A stretch of 50,729 bases of DNA from Zygnema cylindricum (lineage: Eukaryota; Streptophyta; Zygnematophyceae; Zygnematales; Zygnemataceae). The DNA is taken from contig JBBHKE010002827.1 of NCBI GenBank assembly GCA_037447655.1, positions 1 through 50,729 on the forward strand, written 5' to 3'. The position numbers and the translations under genes were made by a program. Below are positions 43,732-50,729 of the stretch, in pieces. Numbering within the stretch: position 1 is the stretch's first letter; each line of letters opens with the position of its first letter. The notes beneath the pieces are model-generated. The model made no database searches and was not told where the DNA came from. It was given only the letters and a program-made list of their open reading frames with translations.

Positions 43732-46700
43732 GGTTATGGGCCCACAGCCCAAATTGCCTATTTTTGATGGAACTGACTTCTTATATTGGGAAGATATGGT
43801 GAGCTCATATTTCGAGGAGAAGGACTTGTCACCCATTGTGGAAGGAACTGCCGATGAGATGCACCGTGTTGGAGAAAGAAGAATCTCCACTGCCTCAACG
43901 TCTTAAAACAGGCAATGACAAAAGATTTGGTAATGTCGTATCTTGAGTTGAAGAAAGCTTGTGAAGTTTGGTTTAGTGTACGTGCTATGTATGTTTAGCA
44001 AAATATTACAGTGCAAACTAACATAGCCACTTAGATCTTTGAATTTAAGTATTCAAGGAGGTAGTATGTCAGATCATTGTCATGTTATGAAAAGGTTGTT
44101 CCTTCAGAGTATTAGTGCAGGTGGGGACTTTTCGCCCCCTCAGCAAGCTATGTTATTGATGAGAACTTTACCTAATGAGTACAAGGGAGCTATGGATAGG
44201 CTTAGGGCTCTTCCACAACGTCAGTGGAACAAAGCATTAGCAATTCAGTTTATTTTGAGCGAAGAAGCTAACCAGATGTCACAAAGAGGTAGTAGTAATC
44301 TTTTCAGCCTTTAGCTAACCTGTTTTCAGACTCTAAGATTGGCAGTGGAAGTGGTAGTGGCAGTGGTACAGGTAGTGGACCTAGAAGGTCACCTTTGACT
44401 TGCTTTTACTGTGATGAAAAGGGCCATGTTTTCAGGTTGTGTAATGCCTACAAAAGAGCCAAAGCTACAAGAAATTTTCGCTCTGGTTAGGACGAAAGCC
44501 GAGTTCCATCTACGTCAAATGGACGCCCAACAGCATTTTCCAATGAACTTAAAGAGGATGACGTGAGCAGCTTTCCCATCAAGAGCGAGAAGTAATACTT
44601 CGCGATGGCACAAGCAAAGGAAGGCGTGGAGGAAGATGAATGGATAATGGACTCCGGTGCATCTGCACACATGTGCCGCAATTGCCATCTTTTTGAGAGT
44701 ATTCAATCTATTTCACCCATCAAAATATATTTTAGTGTTGATACATTTGTTGAATCGAAAGCAAAGGGGAGGGTGTCACTTATGTTGAATGTAGATGGAA
44801 AACCTGTGAAAAGGGTCTTGGAAGATGTGTTGCATTTTCCAGCTTTTAAACGAGACTTTTTTTCTACGTCAGTGGTAGAAAAGAAAGGTTTTAAGACTAT
44901 ATTTGAGAATGGAAAGAAAACAGTCAGTAAGAATGGGAAAATAGCTGCTGAAGGATTTGCTGAGGAAACAATTTGTATTGGTTGAGTCTTGCAAATGATA
45001 ATGACAATGATGTTATGTACTCAAGTGTAATCAATGATTGTGATTTATGGCATAAACGTTTAGGCCATGTGAATAATGATAGATTAGAAAAGATGGTAAA
45101 TCAAAAAATGGTGGAAGGTGTAAAAATTAGTCAAAAACCAATATCAGATGTATGTGATGGTTGGGTAATGGGAAAAATTCATAAGTTGCCTTTCCGTTCG
45201 CAAACTGATAATAGAAGTAGTAGGGTGGTAGAACTAATTTATTCAGATGTATGGGGGCCATCTAGGTATCCTTTTGCGGGAGGTGCTAAGTTTATGCTTA
45301 CTTTTACTGATGACTATAGTAGATTTACTACAGTTTATTTTTTGAAAAGTAAAGATGAAGTTTTTGCAAAATTTAGAGAGTAAAAGGCTTGGGTTGAAAA
45401 TTTGCATGAAAGAAAGATAGCGGGATGCATATCTGATAATGCAGGGGATTACATTTCTAATGAGTTTGCAAAATTCCTCAAATTACATGGAATCTCACGT
45501 CAGCTAACTGTTCCTAATTCTTTGGAACAAAATAGTGTTTCAGAGAGAATGAATAGGACCATATCAAAGTGTGCAAAGACGACGATTGATGATATGGACA
45601 TTGATTTCAAATTTGGGCAGAGGCTATGAATTGTGCATCTTATGTGAGAAACAGGCTAGAGACTAGGGCAGTAAAAGTTAAAACTCCCTATAAAATGTGG
45701 AATGGACACAAACCAGATGTAAGTCACTTCAAAGTTTTTGGGAGTAAGGTATTCATGCTAGATAATGATCCACAAAAATGGAAATTAGAGCCAAAAGGCA
45801 TACCAGGGATATTTTTAGGGTATGATGATCATGCCATGGGTTATAAAATATATGACATTAAGAAAAATAGAGTTGTGGTAGCCAGAAATTTCATATTGAA
45901 GGATGAGGGAAAAAGAGTAGATGAATTTAATCAGCGTACGGATGAAAAGAAAGATAGAAGTGTTGATTATATCTTTTTAGAGGAAAATCCAATGTTTTTC
46001 AAGAAAAATGTAGAAAATGCATCTAGTTTAACTCAAAATGACTTGGAATCATCTTCTCCACCAGAAACACGAAGTGTTTATCCTGAAAGAGTTGTAGACT
46101 CTCCTCCACCTCATGCCAAAACTGAATTACAAGAGGAATCACATGTATGGAGGAGGAGGACCCAACCATCTATACCAGCGACAGAATTTCCAGGTGGAGT
46201 TAGGCGAAGTTCATGACTTAGGGGAGAAAATGCAGCCTTTGCTCATTCTGCACACATAGAAGAGCCTTTAACATTGAAAGAAGCTTTTTCGAGTAATGAA
46301 AAGGAACATTGGGTGGAAGCCGTCAATGAGGAAATGAAGTCCGTCATGGAGGCCCAAACTTGGGATCAGGTGGAACTTCCTCCGAAAGAAAGACTATTGG
46401 AAGTAAATGGGTGTTTAAATTAAAATTGAACCCAGATAATACCTTAGACAGGTATAAGGCTCGCTTGGTTACTAAGGGATATAATCAAAAGGAAGGGATA
46501 GATTATGAAGAAACTTTTTCACCGGTTGTAAGGTTTCCATCTGTCCGTATATTACTTATATTAGCTGCCATAGAGGATTTTGACATCAACCAAATGGATG
46601 TTAAAACTGCCTTTTTGCATGGTGATTAGATGAGGTCATTTATATGAAGCAGCACGAGTGTTATGAGGAAGTAGGAAAAGAAAATCTTGTGTGCAGACTT

Positions 46701-47868
46701 TTAAAATCATAGTATGGCCTAAAACATGCCATAGGCAGTGGAACCGAAAGTTAGATGAGTTCTTGACAGGATTAGGGTTTACTAGAATTAGCTCACATCA
46801 TTTTGTATATGTGATGTGTGGTGATAATCTTGATGAGGTGATATTCATTGCTATGTATGTTGATGATTTGCTGCTAATTAGTAGGAACAAAGAAAAAATT
46901 GCTAGAGTAAAACACGCTCTTAATTCACAATTTGAAATGAAGGATTTGGGTGAGGCAAAATATATCCTTGGAATACAGGTTGAAAGAGATAGAGAAAAGA
47001 AAATAATAAGGCTAACTCACAAAGAAGCGATAGAAAACATGTTGGAAAAAATTGGCTTGGTTGATGCCAAAGGTTGGTCAACTCCTATGGAGTATAAGCA
47101 AAAACTTGAAGGAATAGAGCATGAGTTTGGAGTCATAATAGATGAGGAACTCAGTGCAGAAGAGCAAAAAATTATGTCCCAGGTACCCAACAGACAAGTA
47201 GTAAGAAGTCTAATTTACTTCATGAATTGCACTAGGCTCGATATAGCTGCAGCTTTTGGTGTATTGAGCAGAAGTCTGCAAAATCCACGAAACAGAGATT
47301 GGGAGGCCGCAAAAAGGGTGTTAAGGTATCTTGTTGGGACTAGAAATCTTTGGCTTACTTTGGGAGGGGACAAGGTTGGCATTAATACTTGGAGTGATGC
47401 TAGCTATGGTGATGTGCCTAGTAGGAAGTCTACAACTGGGTATGTCATTCAGATTGGAAGTGGAACTTGTAGTTGGAGTTGTAAACTTCAAAAAGTCACG
47501 GTATAATGGACTATGGAAGCTGAATACATGGCTGCGAGTGCAGCCTTGTAAGAGCTGCTTTGGATTAAGGCATTTGTTCAAGAATTGGGGTTTACACAAC
47601 ACGAAACACAAATAATGTGGTGCGACAATGAGGCAGATGTTTCTGTGGCTACAAATCCAAGTCACTATTTTAAGAGTAAGCATATGGACAATCGGCTACA
47701 TTTGGTACGAGAGAAAGTATTTGCAAGAGTGGTCTAACCTTCCTATGTGGCTAATGAGAAAATAGTTGCGGACATGTTAACAAAAGCCCTTTCTGCTCCT
47801 AAGTTGGAGTACTACAGAAAAAAAACATGTGGTCTAAGTGAGTAAGTCTTCTAAAGCTTTAGGGGAGT
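43732..47868 (+). mobile_element. Decayed Ty1/copia element 2, nested in gypsy
   Basis: Copia order throughout, with stops. Gag is at 43640-44314 (KLPIFDGTDFLYWEDM, MRTLPNEYKGAMDRL), and a zinc knuckle near 44400 reads CFYCDEKGHVFRLC. Protease is at 44650 (DSGASAHMC). Pre-integrase and integrase are at 45045-45620 (LWHKRLGHVNNDRL, IYSDVWGPS, SDNAGDY, LEQNSVSERMNRT); the second zinc cysteine is Trp (DVCDGWVMGK). RT is at 46390-46870 (SKWVFKLKL, MDVKTAFLHGD, YVDDLL). RNase H is at 47380-47510 (WSDASYGDVPSRKSTTGY), continuing past a stop. A purine-rich tract (TTTAGGGGAG) precedes the 3' LTR. Not active. Confidence 0.88.
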
Positions 47869-48494
47869 ATTGAAAAGTAAGCTTTAGAAAGTCTTAGAAA
47901 TTTGAGTCTAGGACTTAGAATATTTTTAGAATACCAACTGTTCAATATTGACCAAATTTAGTGTAGATTTTTTTGTAGTATCTACACGAATTGATATCTT
48001 TTAGTAAATTAGTGTGTAGGGCCGCCAATGAATGTGGACGTGATAAGAATCACCCGGATTTTTAGGGTATTGATTTTGGTAGTGGACAATTCTGGTCCAA
48101 ACACTTAGATTTTTGTCAGTAGGCTCTTTGGTGAACCCTGTACATACATTTTAGATGTTTTCTAGATCTTTTGAGTATTTAGTTCAATTAGGATTGATCA
48201 CTTCTACACTAAATGTACAATCTACAAAAAAGTTAAGGAAATGAGAGCACTAAGTGCACTTTAAGGTGTTTTGTGTTCTGTTGTCGTTGTATTGCTTGTA
48301 GTATTTGTTTATCTGGTTGAAAGACCTCTCTCACTTAATGCTACATATCTTACATCATAGATTTAGTCAAATAGGTATTTTTTCCAAGGGTTTGCTTCTA
48401 CTATCATGTCTACTAATGGCTCTGTCCTTGCTGGTGCAAGTGTGACGCCTACAGGAGTGAAACACAGCCAAGTCAGAATGCCCATGACCTACAA
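47869..48494 (+). repeat. Copia-2 3' LTR
   Basis: TATTGAAAAGTAAGC...CCTACAATA, matching the 5' LTR with noticeable divergence (for example TAGATTTTTTTGTAG versus TAGATCTTTGGTAG), so the insertion is not recent. Ends directly against resumed gypsy sequence. Confidence 0.8.
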
Positions 48495-49729
48495 TAGGTA
48501 CTACCGCCGAGGAGGAAGACTGCGTAAAGAAACAAGCCAAAAATAATATGTGGCTCGGCTGATCTTAATTTCGATTGCTGGCGGACAGCAGTCATCGGCA
48601 TGTCCTCCGGCCAACCGAGCGCTTGTCCTTGATTGAGCAGATACATACCGAGCTCGACCACTACGGGACCAAGCGTAAGTTGAGCCTTGTACAAGCACGG
48701 TATTGGTGGTCCAAAATGCAAGCGGATGTGGCGGCATTCTCCACAAATGCGCCACATGCGATTGGTTACGCACCTCTTTTTCTAATCGGCAGGTGTTTCT
48801 AAAGCCATTGCCCATCAAAGGATTGTTTTATCCCTGGTCCGTGGATATTGCTGAACCATTTCCCTTATCTCGAAAGGGGAAATAATACATCATGATAATG
48901 ATTGAAAATTTCAGCAAGTGGGTAGAGGTGGTCGCTTTTCCCCACAAGACCGCTAAATTGACCACCGTTGCTTTTAAAGAGCACGTTCTCATGCGTTATG
49001 TAGCTCCTGTGGAGGTTCTCACGGACTAGGGTACGGAGTTTAGAGGGGAATTTCAAGAGATTTTTGATGAAGATTTAATTGATCATTGCCAAACGAGTCG
49101 TGAGACCCACAAGCCGATGGCTTAGCGGAACGAGCTGTCCAAACTTTCAAGCGGGCTCTCCGGAAGCATTGTTTGGAGAAACACGTCTCTGTCTCGGACG
49201 AATCCTTGGGCTATATCACCATGGGCTACCAGATGTCCGTACAAGCTAGCTTGGCTAGTTTCAGCCCGTACTATATTCTCTTGCGTTGAGCACCCGTGCT
49301 CGGTCGGAATATTCAGAAAGCGGCAAGGTTACCTTTGCCTCTAATGTCCGACACCATATTTTTGGAAGAACTAACTCGTTGTGCTTTGTTTTTCCCTCAT
49401 GAGATGCCCATGGCTTTTGATAATTTGCAGATTGCCCAACATCGGGATACTTTAAGGTTTGCCACCACGCGGAGTGGCAGTAACAAGCGACAAAAGAATC
49501 TTACCGGGTGCGCAATTACGTGTACCTCCGATGCTAGTCGTTCGATACTTTAGACACAGATGTTTCACCACACATTCTTCGTGTGGTGGAAATGGATGTT
49601 AACAAGATGTTGGGTTTGCAGGGTATAGATACCAGGATAATTCGAAAGTATTCGAAAAATTGTGCACCTTGTTACTTACCGGATTTGTCACAGGATATGG
49701 GTCCGATGAGGATGCCAATCACAGAGGCG

Positions 49730-49885
49730 AGGGAATGTACCATTTGCAGGCGAGTAGACGGCGAGACTTCCATGCTTTTGTGCGACCATTCTAACCAAAG
49801 GTTCCACATGGAGTGCTTAGTTCCTCCATTGAGAGCTGTGTTAGCTGGCCATTGGTTCAGCAATGGATGTTGTGAGCTGCCGGCG
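49730..49885 (+). other. PHD-like zinc finger at the end of the gypsy pol
   Basis: The frame 49583-49912 contains ECTICRRVDGETSMLLCD, then HSNQRFHMECL, PPLRAVLAGHW and FSNGCC. This follows the PHD pattern C-x2-C...C-D-x-C...H-x2-C-L-x-PPL-x-x-V-P-x-G-x-W-x-C-x2-C, with the fourth zinc ligand position (Ser for Cys) and one late Cys changed. It sits where chromoviruses carry a chromodomain. Histone-tail binding for targeted integration is inference from PHD function. Confidence 0.65.
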
Positions 49886-49912
49886 GTTTTGACCAGCTCC
49901 TCCGCAAGCTAA

Positions 49913-50108
49913 GGAGCTAGGGGGGGGAATTATGGGGTGCATCTCACTCTAGGGGAGTATTATTTCCTTACCATTTTTGATTATATTCATGTTCATTGTT
50001 TTTGATGGGGTATATACTTTTGCCCTCCATATTCGTTTTCGTTTGTATGATATGTTTGCAAGCATGACTTTGCTGGTTATGATGCATGATCCCTCATGCT
50101 CGACAACT
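49913..50108 (+). other. Region after gypsy pol with purine-rich tract
   Basis: GCTAGGGGGGGGAATTATGG at 49917-49936 looks like a polypurine tract, suggesting a 3' LTR starts at about 49933. No matching 5' LTR was found in the window for 49933-50108, so this remains open. Confidence 0.45.
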
Positions 50109-50729
50109 GTCATGCCACATGGTATCAGCTGCACGCGGGCACGATGTTTTGCATGCACGCACGATATTTTGCACGCACACACGATATTGTGTACGAGCAC
50201 GCAATATTTGACGCGCGCGCACGATATCATGCACGCACTCACGATATTTTGGCATGCATGTATGAGTTTTATTCGCACTTGCGATTACGCGCCGGATCAC
50301 TTATTTGTGACGTGTACGCGATTCGCGTACACGTCTGATTGAATATGTACTAATTTTGTGCGTACTTTTGTTTCGTTTCATTTCGTAGGTACGCGATTTT
50401 GGAGTAAGATCTTGGATTTCATTTGTACCTTGCGTTTCCTATGTACTTTCGATTTCACCTGTACCTTTGATTTCGTTGGAACTTTTTCATTTCAAGTGGA
50501 CTTTCGCGACGTACGAATGAGATGTACGATGGACGTTTTATTGGCGCTTTCTCATTGGTGCGCATTGAAGTCCTGAACCCACGTAGGCTCACGCACACAC
50601 TTAGATAGGGAGGGTTTATACCCTTGGATTGTGGATTTTGTTACACGTACGGCAGACGATGTTGGCTACCTATTTGCTAACATCTTAAGTAGTTTCATTC
50701 GTGAACTTTACTTTTTCAAGGTTGCTTTA
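50109..50729 (+). repeat. LTR-like CpG-rich repeat, copy 2 (runs off the window)
   Basis: Starts TGTCATGCCACATGGTATC like 35955 and ends at the window edge with the same GGGAGGGTTT...ACGGCAGACGATGTTGGC module as 37030-37090. It carries only about five GCACGCACGATATTTTGCAC units and lacks the A-B-A-B array, so it is the compact form. Confidence 0.55.

Larger units (their letters stand above)
41469..49912 (+). mobile_element. Decayed Ty3/gypsy pol, split by a nested copia element
   Basis: First part, 41469-43107: reverse transcriptase (MPFGLKNAPAVFQKVMDSVL, catalytic YIDDLI) and RNase H (YASRSNNRAESNYSSYEGE, then WTLILQKYEVENIHRPG). Second part, 48495-49912: integrase zinc domain (IEQIHTELDHYGTKRKL, then after a frameshift HKCATCDW) and core (WSVDIAEPFPLSRKGK, IENFSKWVEVVAF, VEVLTD). 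The end is a PHD-like finger. At least six in-frame stops plus frameshifts. Gag and protease are not recognised. The reading interrupted after SALYY at 43107 resumes with YYRRGGRL at 48497, which proves the nesting. Confidence 0.85.

Overview
The window is nuclear DNA of a streptophyte, meaning a land plant or a charophyte-type green alga. The evidence is spliced genes with GT-AG introns, two COBRA-like GPI-anchored wall proteins, a plastid-type RsmG methyltransferase with a transit-like leader, a plant-type (WW-less) Pin1 parvulin, and Ty1/copia and Ty3/gypsy retrotransposons. I cannot fix the genus from sequence alone. There is no operon structure and no rRNA or CRISPR array. I found no bona fide tRNA gene.

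Layout. 1-4.7 kb is a gene-poor patchwork of repeats: clusters of the palindrome CGATATATCG, a CpG-rich dispersed repeat, and a family of small TA-flanked terminal-inverted-repeat (TIR) elements whose ends read CACCGTGAATCGYTATTAG. 4.8-8.7 kb and 12.1-15.3 kb carry two tandem COBRA-like genes on the + strand, each with seven exons (441 and 437 aa in my models). Each is followed by the same 129-codon orphan ORF. After copy 2 comes rsmG (minus strand, 17.9-21.7 kb). After copy 1 there is only a truncated tail of rsmG. 21.7-23.9 kb is a divergent promoter region, then PIN1 (+, 23.9-25.0 kb). 27.0-31.0 kb holds a six-exon minus-strand gene for a small membrane protein that I could assemble by splice phase but not name. 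From 31 kb onward the window is repeat DNA: a three-unit 82-bp palindromic tandem array, about 1.25 kb of CAGATCAGACA-type satellite, two CpG-rich arrays, a copia fragment bracketed by inverted LTR arms, a decayed gypsy element whose pol ends in a PHD-like finger, and a decayed copia element nested inside that gypsy.

Main result. The two COBRA loci change abruptly from diverged (exons 1-5 differ at many sites, introns unalignable) to nearly identical. The switch is just before exon 6 and the identity runs about 3.9 kb through exons, introns, mobile elements, intergenic DNA, the orphan ORF and the 3' end of rsmG. In copy 1 this identical block is bordered on both sides by two related TIR transposons in inverted orientation (7261-7558 and 11604-11982), and the right one is cut exactly at the junction. 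This looks like transposon-associated segmental copying from locus 2 (intact rsmG) into locus 1 (rsmG fragment).

The genes do not form a pathway. They share only general plant-cell housekeeping and wall functions. All exon models are by eye from splice sites, reading phase and family knowledge; no alignment or transcript data were available.
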